Origin: Lampris incognitus
Taxonomy: Eukaryota; Chordata; Actinopteri; Lampriformes; Lampridae
Direction of reading: 5' to 3'
Length of the DNA stretch: 64,000 bases
Assembly (NCBI RefSeq): GCF_029633865.1
Contig: NC_079215.1
Span: forward strand, 49,607,343-49,671,342
Shown piece by piece: positions 15,275-29,500 of this stretch. Position numbers and translations under genes: made by a program. Under the pieces are notes generated by a model. That model searched no databases, had not been told where the DNA came from, and was given only the letters and a program-made list of their open reading frames with translations. How positions within the stretch are numbered: the first letter of the stretch is position 1; each line of letters opens with the position of its first letter.

Positions 15275-15356
15275 CCCTAGCTTTATCCCCCAGCACGATC
15301 AGAATACCATCTAACACAGCGGTAGTCAGGTAACACAGAGAGATGTTGAGATGTTG

Positions 15357-15382
15357 AGGCAGGCAGGCAGGCAGGCAGGCAG
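15357..15382. repeat. (GGCA)n microsatellite
   Basis: Six tandem GGCA tetranucleotides. Confidence 0.95.
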
Positions 15383-15571
15383 GGTGAGGGAAGCCTTTGT
15401 CTGTGTTTGGATTTGTCTGTTTAAACAGTTAGACACGGTAGTGTTGTATGTCATGGAGCAGACGGATGAGAGCAGGATTTTCAAACTGTCAAAACACAGT
15501 CAGCTGGCAAGCTCACCTTAATGGCCGGTTGTCCATTAACATGTCACTGTCTTCTCTCTCACTACCACCAG

Positions 15572-15620
15572 TACTACTACTACTACTACTACTACTACTA
15601 ATAATAATAGTAATAATAAG
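15572..15620. repeat. (ACT)n then (AAT)n microsatellite
   Basis: A compound trinucleotide run: about ten ACT units followed by degenerate AAT units. Confidence 0.93.
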
Positions 15621-16976
<1,356 letters not shown>

Positions 16977-17431
16977 CATCCGGGTGGTGCGGCGGTCTAT
17001 TTCGTTGCCTACCAACACGGGGATCTCCGATTTGAATCCCTGTGTTACCTCGGCCTTGATTGTGCATCCCTACAGACACAATTGACCGTGTCTGCGGGTG
17101 GGAAGCCGGATGTGGGTATGTGTCCTGGCCGCTGCACTAGCGCCTCCTCTGGTCGATTGGGGCGCCTGTTCAGGGGGGAGGGGGAACTGGGGGGAATAGT
17201 GTGATCTTCCCACGCACTACGTCCCCCTGGTGAAACTCCTCACTGTCAGGTGAAAAGAAGCAGCTGGCGACTCCACATGTATCGGAGGAGGCATGTGGTA
17301 GTCTGCAGCCCTCCCCGGATCGGCAGAGGGGGTGGGGCAGCGACCGGGACGGCTCGGAAGAGTGGGGTAATTGGCCAAGTACAACTGGGGAGACAAAGCG
17401 GGGAACCGGAACACCCCCCCCCCCAAAAAAA
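16977..17431 (+). mobile_element. tRNA-derived SINE, family A, copy 3
   Basis: Near full-length copy with tRNA-like head (GCGGCGGTCTATTTCGTTGC), the family body and an A/C-rich tail. Short similar flanks, GAAGGTGA before and GAAAGTGA after, suggest a worn target duplication. Confidence 0.88.
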
Positions 17432-17689
17432 AGGAAAGTGAATTCAGACTCTGTAATGTAAAGAGGTCTCGGGGGGTCGGCGGTGAGGGGTACGGACTTG
17501 CTAACCTTAATGGGGTTTCCATAGAGTCATGCACGTCATCCGTAAACTAGTTCTTTGGTGATTATGCACTGGATGTGTTGGTGCATGTGTTAGTGGGCTA
17601 CTGTGTGCATGTGTTTGATCATCTGTAAGGAGAGAGAGGAAAAAGAGAGGTAGAGTGAGAAGGGGGGGCGGGGAGCGAGCAGGAGAAAG

Positions 17690-17861
17690 CCGGTGAAAGC
17701 TAAGACCAGCCCCTTCACAACAACATGTTTCAGCTAAAGTCCTGCCTCGCTCTCTGCCTCGTCAGTTGGCCTCCGGCTCAGTCTGTGCTCGTGCGTTGGA
17801 TACCCTTCACCGCAAAGCAGATGCCTCGCTGGATAAAGTCTAGGCCACAGCGATTGCAGAG
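17690..17861 (+). promoter_or_regulatory. s1pr5: Candidate non-coding first exon of s1pr5
   Basis: A moderately GC-rich stretch ends in a strong donor (GCAGAG followed by GTAAGG at 17,862). It lies about 1.7 kb before a good acceptor at 19,520, which opens the coding exon. The start of the exon is not visible. The role is inferred from splice signals and position only. Confidence 0.4.
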
Positions 17862-17942
17862 GTAAGGCAGTTTTTCACATGTTGTGTTGACTTTGCACTG
17901 TTAGTTTCTAACACTTCACCCTGATCTGGTTCTGTGCCTTGT

Positions 17943-17945
<3 letters not shown>

Positions 17946-18010
<65 letters not shown>
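17946..18010. repeat. (AT)n microsatellite
   Basis: About 32 AT units inside the proposed s1pr5 intron. Confidence 0.97.
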
Positions 18011-18011
<1 letters not shown>

Positions 18012-19520
18012 CATAGTGTGTTGTAAGTTGGGAAGGTGATTCATTTGCAATGAACGTTTGCTGTTTAAGGGATGTTCAGTGTTTGTGTTTTATCTTCTAT
18101 TTACAAAAAAAAAATGTATTAATTGGTTAAAAGTATATAAGTATTTTAACTCCAGTTTTTATATCCGGTAAGAGAAGAAAAGGTTTCATTATTTCTGAAG
18201 ACATCATGACACTATAAAATGAGCGCTGTACTGTATGGTTCAAGACGATGAAAAATATAAAGCATCCTTTCCATCTATCAGTGCCATTGTACTTTTAATA
18301 TAAAGATTTGCATTTACAGTTCCCAAAAAATAAAAACAGGACCTTAGCTTTTAACAGGGATTTCTCCAGTATCACACATATTTGAATACTCCATTATACA
18401 TTCGGCTGACTATCCATCCTTACGCGATGGTGCAGATCCAATCAGTGCTTCTGAGCATGCCGATCTCTGCAAACCTGCACGATTCCAGTTCATATACTGA
18501 ATACTTGGCAGCGGAGTAAATGAGATGAAGTCTCCAGACCATTCAATAAAAGCTAACATATGACTCCGGGAGCCAGAAATAAATTCTTCTCGTGCCAGAC
18601 TCTGGAGAACGCAACCGTAATCACTCTTAATGGCTTTGAACACAATATTGGCGATGAGAGCTATAGCCACAGCTATTCGGTTCCATGGCTTTGGCGTCTC
18701 TTACTGTAAATGTCATGGAGTACAGAGGCACTGTTTTGGTCTTTAAGACTGGAGGCTGACACATATCCATATGTGTGAGGAACTTAAACCAGGCTTTGTC
18801 TCCATTCAGGAGAGCAGGGTGTTGATGCCTGCCTCGTGGGTCAAATTTACAACCATGTTATGATGGGGGTTGTTTAACAACCCGAGTCTAATTGATGTAG
18901 AGCAAAATAAGCATGGTGAGAGTTAGATGGCTTGGTGAAAAATATATTCCCCTGTCCCACGGTGTATTCCCTTGCCATTGTATTCTGCAAAGACAAAGGC
19001 CAACAATACAAATCATGAGTGCTTGAAAGTTTTTTTTTAATTGAATTAAGCTTTTAAATCAGCAGCATGTATATTCTTAAATGACGTGACCCCCTACGGT
19101 CCATTTGTGAACCAACAATGCTTTTATTAGGGAAGGAGATAATCTTCAAAGTAGTTTTTTTTTTTAATATCATATCCTGACTCAGTTACAGCTTTTCGGT
19201 TTTGTGAGACAGCGGTGTGTCTCTTTTCGATATTGCTGTTACTTGCAGCCCTGGCTCGTTTTATTGTTTCCACTAATTGATGTTGGCCGGATGCCTAGAA
19301 TATCATTGTAAATAACCTAGCCACACAAACTTCTTTGAGATGCGCAAATTGCTCACCTTATCACTTCGCACTGCTCTTTATCATGTTATCAGTGTATTGT
19401 GTGTGAACTTTACATCTGCGTCTGCAAACTCAGAACACTAGTTTATAAAAGTCAATATGAGGGCAATTTCCTCAACGTTATCTGCAACTTATCACTCTTT
19501 TCTTTTTTTACTTTCTGTAG
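18011..19520. other. Proposed s1pr5 intron, no further feature
   Basis: Ends with the acceptor TTTTTTTACTTTCTGTAG. An open minus-strand frame at 18,410-18,670 (86 codons) has no recognisable product and lacks supporting splice context. Confidence 0.35.
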
Positions 19521-19727
19521 TGGCTGGACCTTCTGATCCTAGGAAGCAGAGCTCAAGACTACCCTCTTCTGGTGAAAAATAAACTTAATATCAATCCCTG
19601 TTCATCTCAGGAACTTAGAAGACAAACAATTTTGGCCATCGTCTTCATTATTTGAATGAATATAATACTTCAAAGCCTCGCAGATGAAAACACAACCAAA
19701 ATAATGACTTCATAGCCAAAGACCTGA

Positions 19728-20981
19728 ATGAAACACAACAAAACGCTAAGCATGGAGGCTTCTCATTCTGCCTACGTTGGCACCGAGCCCACCACAGCCA
19801 TACCCACCGCCTCCCCAACGTCTTCATCGCCCAGCTACCTGCAGTTCTTCTGGGAGTACCAGGACAATGCTGTCATCGTCGAGCATTACAACTTTACTGG
19901 CAAGCTGCAGGGCGACCGCTACCGCGAGGGGCTCAAACCCGAGGGCATTGCCTTCCTGGTGGTGTGTCTTCTCATTGTTCTGGAGAACGCGGTTGTTCTC
20001 CTCGCCATCTGGAGAAACAAGAAATTCCACCTGCCCATGTATTACTTATTGGGAAACCTGACTCTGTCAGATCTGCTCGCTGGGATCACATACATGGCCA
20101 ACATCATCATGTCAGGCCCCAACACTTTAAAACTGACACCTTTGCTATGGTTCATCAGAGAGGGAGGCGTCTTCATCACACTGGCCGCCTCTGTCATCAG
20201 CTTGCTGGCCATCGCCATCGAACGTCATGTTACCATGGTGACCATGAGGCCGTACCATGGAGCAAAGCGGGGACGGATGTTAGCACTGATTGGTGCAAGT
20301 TGGGCCCTGGCAGGGTTTTTGGGAGTCCTGCCAATTCTGGGATGGAACTGCATCCACAGACTGGACCAGTGTTCAACAGTCCTCCCACTATATGCTAAGA
20401 GTTACATCCTTTTCTGCGTTTCCGTGTTTAGCGCGGTACTGCTAGCCATAGTGGTCCTTTATGCTCGGGTTTTTCGCATTGTCCGTACCAATACACAACG
20501 TCAGAGACTGGGGCTGTCTGGTAGCTTGAGGAAGGGCTTGGCACGGAAGTCACAGAAGTATATAGCCTTGCTCAAGACAGTCACTATTGTCCTGGGTGTC
20601 TTCATTGCTTGTTGGCTGCCACTCTTCCTTCTCCTCCTCCTGGATTTCTTCTGCCCCAACCGCAGCTGCCGTCTACTATACAAGGCAGACTACTTCCTGG
20701 GTGTCGCCATGGTGAACTCGCTGCTCAACCCCATCATCTACACTCTCACCAGCAAGGACATGAGGAGGGCCATCCTCAGGCTGCTGTGTCGGCCATGTCT
20801 AATGACCAGTGATGGCCAGGTGAAGAAGATTGGGGTTCCCTTCCTGGAGTGCAGTTTCAGTAAGACAGAGGTAGCCTCCCAAAAGTTAGATGGGGGGCAG
20901 GAGACAACTATCTCATCTGGGAATGTCATCACCACCCCTTCCCCTATTAAGGCACTCTACCCCAAGCTCTTCAAATCCTGA
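19728..20981 (+). CDS. s1pr5: Sphingosine 1-phosphate receptor 5
   Basis: Class A GPCR for the lysosphospholipid S1P at the plasma membrane; in mammals S1PR5 couples to Gi and G12. The 417-residue frame is intronless, as in the family. Seven hydrophobic segments begin near residue 73. Visible motifs are the N-glycosylation site NFT (55-57), the ligand-binding pair R144-E145 (WFIREGG), ERH at 165-167 in place of DRY, CWLP (295-298), NPIIY (334-338) and a likely palmitoylation pair C354/C357. HYNFTGKLQG and RLDQCSTVLPLYAK match S1PR5 better than S1PR1-4. The first ATG has a weak context. The second (19,752, residue 9) has A at -3 and G at +4 and may be the real start, giving 409 residues. keap1b follows on the same strand, as in human. 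The Ser/Thr/Pro-rich N-terminus is longer than in mammals. Confidence 0.96.
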   Translation: MKHNKTLSMEASHSAYVGTEPTTAIPTASPTSSSPSYLQFFWEYQDNAVIVEHYNFTGKLQGDRYREGLKPEGIAFLVVCLLIVLENAVVLLAIWRNKKFHLPMYYLLGNLTLSDLLAGITYMANIIMSGPNTLKLTPLLWFIREGGVFITLAASVISLLAIAIERHVTMVTMRPYHGAKRGRMLALIGASWALAGFLGVLPILGWNCIHRLDQCSTVLPLYAKSYILFCVSVFSAVLLAIVVLYARVFRIVRTNTQRQRLGLSGSLRKGLARKSQKYIALLKTVTIVLGVFIACWLPLFLLLLLDFFCPNRSCRLLYKADYFLGVAMVNSLLNPIIYTLTSKDMRRAILRLLCRPCLMTSDGQVKKIGVPFLECSFSKTEVASQKLDGGQETTISSGNVITTPSPIKALYPKLFKS

Positions 20982-22496
20982 GGACTCCATGAGACACTCA
21001 GGTTGTGTGATGAATTCAACGAAGTGAATAAGCTCCTATGTGACGCAAAATTAAAAGATGCTCACCACATCTTCTGTCGAAAGGAAGCACTTCTAGCACC
21101 CTCAGATTTGGAGTATTACCTACAGAAAGATAGACGGTGTGTGAAATGTTATATCAGCATCCAGTATAGCTGCGGCTAACCACAGCGAAGGACTTTATTA
21201 CAGAAATAAATGTAAAACTCAAATGTGAACCGAACGTGCTTCTTACACGCAAGTGTAGAACCCCGCCATAATGGATTTGCACTAAGTAAAGCATTTAGCA
21301 TTGCAGCCTTGGACTGAACTTAACTGTGGTGGTTTAAGTTACTGTTAAAACACCAGACACTCGGATTTTTAAGTCCAAAGACTGACTCTGACTGTACCTA
21401 ATATAAATGCAACATTTCAACTCAAACTTGCTGAGTTGGTAAATAAATGTGCCTCCTTTTTTTTCCCTTTGCTTTTTTTTTTTGTCTGGGAGTGCCCACA
21501 ACGTGGACATCCAAACTATTGCTGTGGACATCTGGAATTTGCTGGCTCAAGGCCCATGATGTACCTGGCTGGTTACTATAATATGTGTTATGCCACTACA
21601 CGGTGAACCTGTGCATCCAAAGTCGGGAGAATTAGAAGGAGACAAAGAGGACGAGAAAGCCAGAGGTTACAGCTGCTCTCTATTTACACAAAACACAGGA
21701 ACTTATGTATGGTTAAAACAATACTGTGGCATGCTGTAGAACACGGGAGGGAGGGAAGTTGAAAATTAAAATCCCCAACTTTTTTGGAACAACAAATGGT
21801 TAACAGAGCTGATCCGATGCCAGGAGGAAAGCTGGCACAGTCAGTGAGTGTGTTAAATGTCATTTGGATCAAAACCACTGAGACATAAACAACAGAGATT
21901 GCCTCTTTTGTCATAACATGCTGATTTTCTTGTTACGAGTGATTGGTGCAAAAAAGAACCAGATGCAATGTTCAGGATTCCAGGTTAGGATTTCGCGAGG
22001 ACGAATTGGAATACCTCTTCCAGAGATTTATATTTTGACAGTCAAATAAAGTTACATGAATGATTAATCATCATCCAGCTGCACCAAAGACTTGTAAGAA
22101 CAAGAACCTGCCTTCTCTAATTAAAATATAAGCCTAAGCCAAGTCAGGGCAAATTCATCAGTACACTGCAATTATCCCTACACGTGTTTTGTCAGGTTAA
22201 GAAAAAAAAAACGAAGTTCCAGGATATGCCACTGAATATTGTTTTTCTACAAACGAAACAACACTTATTTCATATCTATCATTTCATTTCAAAGGTGTTT
22301 TTTCTTCTTCTTTGTACTGTTCCTCTGTGCCTAGGTTAGGGAATAATGTGGTGTGCTGTTTCGTTTTGTAAATCACATTTAACATTGTATGCATCTCTGA
22401 AAACTTTCATATCATCTGGTTGTAAATAACGTGTATTTTGTATAAAAAAACCCCAAACTTATCTAACTTCACCTTTGATTTCATCCTTGCAATAAA
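20982..22496 (+). other. s1pr5: Probable s1pr5 3' untranslated region
   Basis: AT-rich sequence without coding potential follows the stop. AATAAA hexamers occur near 21,206 and 22,041 and at 22,491-22,496; the last, followed by T-rich sequence, is the best candidate for the poly(A) signal. Confidence 0.45.
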
Positions 22497-23561
22497 ACCC
22501 TTTCTTTTGTTTTGAAAGAACTTTTCACTTTGTATGTTTGTGTGTAAAGGCACACTTGTGGATGCAAGGTTATACGTGTTGTCCTGTACGTGCGTGCACA
22601 AATTGGTGTTTCTGTGGGTATTTCCCTTTGTGTCGGGCAAACGTTTTCGGTGCGGGTTGAATGAACCGTTCTCGTAGAACCACAGGAAGTCAGCCCCTCA
22701 GCCTGACATCTGGTAATAGCATTGGCCTAGATACTGTAGTCGCTTTCTCTTAAAAGTTTTGCATGTCCCAGGGCTAATTTTGCACCAAGCAAAATGCTTT
22801 TCTTTGAAAGACTGACCCGTCCAACCCATCCTTCCTACACGTTCCATCAGCCAGGGAAGAGTGGCCGCCACAACTGCGACCTGCTGTGGATACCTGTCGT
22901 GTATGAAATACAGTAAGACCGCTGCAGACAGACCACATGTAACTTGCTTCAACTTCACTCCTGTAACTCTGTGGGCCTGCTGGAGAGAGCAGCCCAGCCC
23001 AGTAGGTGGTTCATTCGGCTGTAGGAGTCCGCTCAACTGCCTATGCTCTAGTTTTTTTTTTTGCTAGCCCGGTTTTGTCTCGTGGCTTAGAGGAAAATTG
23101 CCACTCTCCTTTTCTTAAGAAACGCTGCACATGTGTTTGTTTGAGTTGTATGCATATTGTGAACACTTCCGTGCACAGAGCTGTGCCTGCTTTTTGACAA
23201 CTGGCAAAAGGTCATGAAATCCTTCCTGTTTCCCAGCTTCCTTTGAAAGACTCAATCATTCGACAGAGGAGACAGGGGAATTGCTAGTGGGTTGAATTCA
23301 CCCTTTATGGTGATAAAAGTTTAGCCTCCCTGCTGTTGATCCTATTCATAGCCGATATACAAGGGCGGCCATGGCAGGATATGTATGCTCTTTAGTAAGA
23401 CTCATCTTCTTGCTACGCTGTTGCTTATTCCACATAGAAATGACTTTTACAGTATTTTGAAATCTTTGCAGCACTTATGCTGTCTGTGGGAGATGGATTT
23501 GGCATTTACTTCAACTGCATGCACAGATAACAAGATGTCATTGATTCAAAGCTAAAAAAAA
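22497..23561. other. Intergenic, nothing recognised
   Basis: No exon, RNA gene or repeat boundary can be supported. Confidence 0.3.
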
Positions 23562-23840
23562 TATCCATCCATCATCCAAACCGCTTGTCCCAATCGGGGT
23601 CACGGGATACTGGAGCCTATTCCAGCAGTCATTGGGCGGCAGGCAGGGACACACCCTGTACAGGCTGCCAGGCCATCACAGAGCCAACACATTCACACCT
23701 AGGCACAATTTAATATAGCCGATTCACCTGACCTACATGTCTTTGGACTGTGGGAGGAAACCGGAGCACCTGGAGGAAACCCACGCAGACACGGGAAACA
23801 TGCAAACTCCACACAGAGGAAGACCTGGGATGACCCCCAA
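23562..23840 (-). mobile_element. tRNA-derived SINE family B (ATGGATGG tail), partial copy
   Basis: Read on the minus strand it runs from the body (TTTCCTCCCACAGTCCAAAG) to the tail ending in GGATGGATAT, with the family's CCAGTATCCCGTGACCCCGA block. The tRNA-like head is largely missing or degraded at the 23,840 side. Confidence 0.8.
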
Positions 23841-24060
23841 GGTTGAACAACCCCAGAGTTCATTGTGCAAAAAGTAAAAAAAATCAGGATGGAACCAACA
23901 GTGATTTTAACTGCTTTGGAAACATGTAAAATGAGCCATTGGGTCAATGTCAGAGTTCAGTTTTAATTCAGTGTTGCTTACACTGATGCTTGTCTATTCA
24001 TTCAAGCAATACATCATTCGATACAATCCCAGTTTGCCAACTCTGTAACATTTACAGGAC

Positions 24061-24345
24061 ACTTCTTTTGGCTTGTTCCCTGTTTTTCAGGGATCGCCAC
24101 ATTTTATAGTTTCCATCTGTGAGAGCACAGTGCCAATGGCGGTCGTTGTTAACCTGGGCCTTGACTGATCCGGCACGGAGCCTTGACTGAGCCAGTATGG
24201 TGTTGTCAATCCGCATAAATTTGGCAAAATTTTACGTCGGATGCCCTTCCGGACAACTGCTAACCCTATGGACGGGGGCACAGGTAAAGTGCTGGATGCC
24301 ATCCCAGTATTCATGGACTTACACCCATGCCTGTCACCAGATTTA
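24061..24345 (+). repeat. Dispersed repeat family C, copy 2
   Basis: Shares GGCTTGTTCCC, GGCGGTCGTTGTTAACCTGG, CGTCGGATGCCC and GGATGCCATCCCAGTATTCA with 12,957-13,310. It carries an extra ~35 bp containing a doubled GCCTTGACTGA. Confidence 0.75.
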
Positions 24346-25480
24346 CAGGAAACTGATCTCGTAAAATTGATCTCAGACCAGTACATGGGTGCAGCTTCAA
24401 AGTGCACCTTCATGCTCAGGATAGAAACCTACATTGTTTAATACAAGCTGTCCAACAGCTGGATGATGAGGCGGAGAGAGACAGAGTGAAGCCTGTCTAC
24501 TAGGAATGTCCATCCAGTGCCCCAAAGCCTGATCAAACTGCACACACAGTAAGAAGGCAGAGAGATCTCTGCTCAGGAGGGAAATCTAGTATGTGAAGGT
24601 TGATTTAAGGCTCCCCGTAGCAGTCATAGCTTACTCGTGACACTTGAAAGCTTCACTGCTGGTTTGATTTAAGTAGAGAAAATGGAACTTCAATCTCAAA
24701 AGAAAAAGTTTAATTAGCTGTGAACTCTACCTTACAGGGTCTGTTTGAGTCGACGCAGCTTATATGCCAATACTTAAAACATACTTGGGAGTTGGCAGTG
24801 AATTTGTAAATGATCAAATTTGATTTGTCATCAAACTAAAAGTGATACCTTCTGGATTGGGGGATACAACCATGGATACAACTCATTGGGATATAATTTA
24901 TCTCAGTTGTCTTACAGTGCCACCCTGTGGCTTTAAGCTTGAGAGGACAGTCTACGGGCCTGTATTCTGTATTACGTATTTTCCCAGTGGGGGAGGGGGG
25001 GTTATTGGTGTGTCAGCACTCAGCACCTGCCCAGAGGCGGCAGACTCCAGCAGGCTGACGTACTGTGAGAGAGTAATCCCTCCAGATGAACAGAGAGTTT
25101 ACATTTGACTACCTAAGCATGCAAGGTGAGCTGCACCATGATTCTGGGGCTTTCGAGCGATGAGGGGAAATCCACATCATAAGCAGGACTGTTCTTAACA
25201 ACACAGGCTTTGAAAAGAATGTGACCCCCCCCCCCGTATCATTGTTTGGATGAACTCTAAAGACCTGTGCACCCCCCCCCCCCAGTAATATCCATTAGTT
25301 CTGGGTTTATTTCCCATGCATAACTTAGTCGGTTTAGTTCCACTTTTTATGAGCATCCTTCGTGAATTAATCTAACGCAAGTCTGATCCACTTAGGCCTT
25401 GTTAACATGTTCGCCACGTCGGTCAGGCTGATGCGAGTGACATTAATTCCACATTTTCAGGCGATTTTCCAAGAAGTGGC
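24346..25480. other. Intergenic, nothing recognised
   Basis: C homopolymers occur near 25,210 and 25,272. No gene is supported. Confidence 0.3.
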
Positions 25481-26060
25481 TTTTCTCTATCCTCGGTCTG
25501 AGATTCCCTTCACAGCAAAAGCCTCGTCCCTCCCGGCACCTTTCCGCCGTCCGGGCGTGTCAACGGCGGACGAGTCGTGCGCTCTTCGTGGCAGACTCTT
25601 ACTTTGAAAGCGTCAGCGGCTCGTGCAATGCTTAGTCATGGTGAGTACAGCCTTCCCCCGCTCCTATGTGGCAGACGGTGGCACACATACTGGCAAACCA
25701 CAATGGAAGAATTGAATTAGACTAGCTACGTGAGTTTCTTTTTTTTCCCTCCTTCTAAATAATATCAATACACAAAAAGTGATTTTTCCCCCCCGTGAAT
25801 TAAATGTTGGGACATTTTACAGCGAAGGTGTGTTTTGAAACTGAATTGCGACCCCGCGTTTGTTTTTTCGCGGATCGAGTATAAGCCATTACGCCGCCGT
25901 GTGAAAATGAGTGGGTTATCTTGACAAGTCGGCTCGCTTTCCCCAAACGCTTTTGACGGCTAGCTCAGCGCTAACTTCGTCGCGGGTCACGGAAATAACG
26001 ACTGCACGTTCGTCGGCCGTCACAAGATTTTGATCGGGCTGTCCGAAATAGTTGTATCGT
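25480..26060 (+). promoter_or_regulatory. keap1b: CpG-rich region, likely keap1b promoter and first non-coding exon
   Basis: CpG density rises sharply (CCGCCGTCCGGGCGTGTC, ACGGCGGACGAGTCGTGCGC). A strong donor GTGAGT lies at 25,641, so a non-coding exon could end at 25,640. The next coding exon downstream on this strand is keap1b. The candidate exon contains an upstream ATG at 25,628, which would matter for translation if it is included. Confidence 0.45.
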
Positions 26061-27418
26061 TCTCACCCCAATCGGCTTTGTAAACAAATCCACATTTTTC
26101 TTGAAGATACCCCCCCCCCTCCGATAGTCAGGTAGCGAGATAGCGCGGAAAAAAAAGCATACACCATCTTAGATTTATAGAAAGGATTGATCTTCACATG
26201 TTTTTGGTGCGAACCGTTTCCATATAGCGTATAATCCCCCCCCCCCCCGAGTCCGGCGCTGGATAGGTTAGAGAGTTCAGAATAAGTCAAGCGATACATA
26301 TGTAACAAAAATGCTCTTCGGTAAACGTTCGTGGAACGTCAATGTTGCCGTTTTGTGTGTGGCTTCTGTCGCTGCTTTCATGACGTCTCTTTGTCACTTC
26401 GCACGTATCTGCTATGTGGCCTGGGCTGCTGTTTATTAAAGCCACTTTAACCTATCATCTGTCATTGCATTGCATATACTGTGGGCCTGTGGAAGTTTAG
26501 CTGCAAGGGAGCCAACTCGACTAGTCATTTTCAGCGATGTGTCCGGTTCGTACGGTAGACTAGAGAGTTAAATGTGAAAGCATTTCCCCCGATACAGGAT
26601 GTCAATGTTACACCTCAAGGCTGCAACAAATGCCTATATTGCCGGAAATAATGGAGAATAATAAATTGCAAAACAACTGAGACGTTTTCATGTTGGATGG
26701 GAGCGCCCGGAATCAGTGTTGGGCAACATTTCCTCCCGTACAACTATTTACCATGAAAACTTGGAGGGAAAAGCACGCCGATGAACAGAAAGGAGGGGGG
26801 GAGCCCCGTGATCCTATGGAGGGAGGCTTTATATGCTATACGGTTTTGGGGGCTGACTGCAGTTGTGAAAAGTTCTGTCACAGACATTGTTTGTTAAGCG
26901 GTTGATATCCTTGGGAAAGTCCCAGACATCAGTAATCTTTGGTTTCAGTTTATTTTAACGAGTTTAAGTGTAGGACATAATGACCTACTTAGCCGCCTGC
27001 TGTCATATGGGAACTGACGAGGCTGTATAGCCTGGCAGAAGCACTGTTTTCCCTTAACACGGCTTCAGATAATGTGCACAACTTATTGGCCTGTGTTATA
27101 TAAGTGGGCATCTGCAGCAGCGTGGTTGCTGAGTAATTCTGACTGTCCCGCTCTGTGAGCACCAGATAGATGGCCAGAGAAGTGTCTGTTCTGCTTTTGT
27201 CTTTTTTTTTTTATCGCAGATTTACACTCTTGAAAGAAGTGACCATTGACCATTCTATTTCCTCCAACACGTGTTAGAGGAAATAAAATGATTTCTTCTT
27301 TTGGTATTCCAACAGGTTGTGTTGTAATGTTGCGCAAATGTTCTTTTCCAAGGACCCGAATTCAGATTTTCCTAGCTTGCCTGATCTTCCGTTGCAATGT
27401 CCTAAAACATTACCAAAA

Positions 27419-27449
<31 letters not shown>

Positions 27450-27479
27450 CACGCGCACACACACACACACACACACACA
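27419..27479. repeat. GT/CA compound tract with inverted symmetry
   Basis: A GT run turns through GCACGCGCAC into a CA run. About 44 bases alternate purine and pyrimidine without a break and are nearly self-complementary. Confidence 0.9.
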
Positions 27480-28447
27480 AGTCTGTGTAAACAAGTTGTC
27501 ATAATATGCTTTGTTAGATCTCACATATACGCGTTCCCAACTCGCTCTACTACCCACCCCAGCTGGACTGGTCACAGGACAGGCTGAAAAACACTGTCAT
27601 ACTGGCCAGCTGTACTGAGGCCTAATTTAAGTCACTCTGTTTTTCTCTTGGAGTGGGCATCACCCCCACCACCCCTGCTATCTGTTACACTCTGCATTTA
27701 TGTCGTGTCTGTGTCTGTGGAGATTCTCAAGAAGTCATTTGAAGCCTTTCTGCAAAGAGATCCTACAGTCATGGGATCCCCTATACACTGGTGTAAATTT
27801 AAAAGGCATTCGATTGGGAAACCTACCTGTTTCTTGATCTTTTTAACCATGTAGAGGGTTGCGGGGCCCAGAGGGGAGCCTTGCTTTCTTTCTATATTCA
27901 TTTCATCTTCACCAAACAAACATCATAGATTTATTTGAGATTTTGTTTGTACCAAGATTTGACTGTGGTTTGTTGATCTCCCATTTTTGGTATTGGAATC
28001 TTAATCGTCAGAGACATATAATTTTGATTTAAAGAGAGATGAATCATGATACAATGAAAGCATGTTCATCATGATTGGGAATAAACTTTGAACCTGGTTT
28101 ACTGTAGTGTATGGAAGAACAAACCATTGGTGGGGACAACTTTATGGTCTAGAATGCAGTGACTGTGGACAAAAAGCCGCTACAGACAATTTTTAGCTAA
28201 ATCACTGTTCTGTGTAGAATGATTTAAATATAATATATATAATATAGCTACCAACAGCAGAAGCCTGTATAAAAACTATATAGCTCATTATGTGCTACTT
28301 TAAACTTGGATTGTGTAAGAAAACAGCAGTTCTTTAAAATTCGATATACCCAATGATAGCTGTGTATGAGATTGAAAGTGGACCTCATTTAAAATCATAA
28401 ACTACTTTTTCTAAGTCTCTTTCTCTTTGTTTCTTCTCTATTTCCAG
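27480..28447. other. Probable keap1b 5' intron, nothing recognised
   Basis: AT-rich, with no coding exon or repeat that I can support. Confidence 0.3.
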
Positions 28448-28630
28448 TTGTCAGCTGAGCCAACAGGTTCCCAGTACACACAGCGGTGCAAACAAATTCC
28501 TGAGCGGTACGACCTCGAGGAAGGCCTCTCCGGAGGAAGCCACTGAACACCCTGTCATCCCCCAGGGCTCCAAGTTACATTCGTGACACTTTTGGCATCC
28601 AGCCCTCTTTTTCTTTTTTCCCTGACAGAG
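28448..28630 (+). promoter_or_regulatory. keap1b: Candidate second non-coding exon of keap1b
   Basis: A strong pyrimidine tract and acceptor (TTTCTTCTCTATTTCCAG) end at 28,447. A possible donor (CAGAG then GTGACA) lies at about 28,630. No coding frame runs through it. This is inferred from splice signals alone. Confidence 0.25.
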
Positions 28631-29344
28631 GTGACAACGCCTCCCTCTGCCCTGTTTGCTGTGTACATCTCTGCAGCCCCCAGCCAAAGTATCTCCCTCA
28701 GAGGGGAGCTTAAATGATGTCCTACATTAAAATGTCATTGTAAATCCGCCCAGCCTCCCCCCCCTCTCATCCCTGCTATGAGAAATTGCTATGAAAGTCT
28801 ACCTGTTGGGTTTTGTTCACAGGTTTAAACTTTCAAAGACTTCAACTATTTTATGATTTTTTTCCCCATTTTTTTTTTTTTTTAGAATGTTGTGTTGCTT
28901 GACACGGGCTGAACAGAAATTTGAGGAGCAAGGTGTGAACCTCAAAAAAGATGGTCCATTAGACTAGCAATGGGTGTTACAATAGATTTATGTTTGGTTA
29001 GATTGTGCTAGGCTATGTTTTCGTAAGTCAGTGTTTACATCCTCCTCGGAAATAAAGCTGTTGCAATGGCCAACATATACAGATTAACTGAAACAATGGG
29101 CAAATGATTTCTTTGATTGCTGTAGTACTAGTAAAACGCTCTCTCAGTCTCACCCTTACATGGTCAAGTAAATGAATAAAAGGACAAAGGTATTGCTCAC
29201 AAATACCAGAGAAATCCAGATCTTCCAGTATCAATGATACACGTCATTATAGTTAATTCACACCATGCCACAGTACAAACAGCCATGACTAGCCTTTGGC
29301 ATAGAAATGTGTTGTAGCTGCTTAATGATCACTGTGACTGGACT

Positions 29345-29500
29345 CAAGTTAAGTCAAGTCGATTTTATTTGTATAGCCCAATATCACAAATTGGCCTCAA
29401 GGGGCTTTACAGCAACACAACATCCTGTCCTTAGATCCTCATATCGGATAAGGAACAACTCCCTAAAAAAACCCAACTCAACTCAAGGACTCAAGGACTA
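29345..29500. repeat. Dispersed repeat family D, copy 1
   Basis: GTCAAGTCGATTTTATTTG and TATAGCCCAATATCACAAAT match 58,958-59,020. This is a common fish interspersed repeat whose class I cannot name. It lies about 260 bp before the keap1b start codon. Confidence 0.7.

Noticed and set aside
18410-18670. 86-codon minus-strand frame as a gene
   Set aside because: No recognisable product, no splice context, and it lies in the proposed s1pr5 intron.
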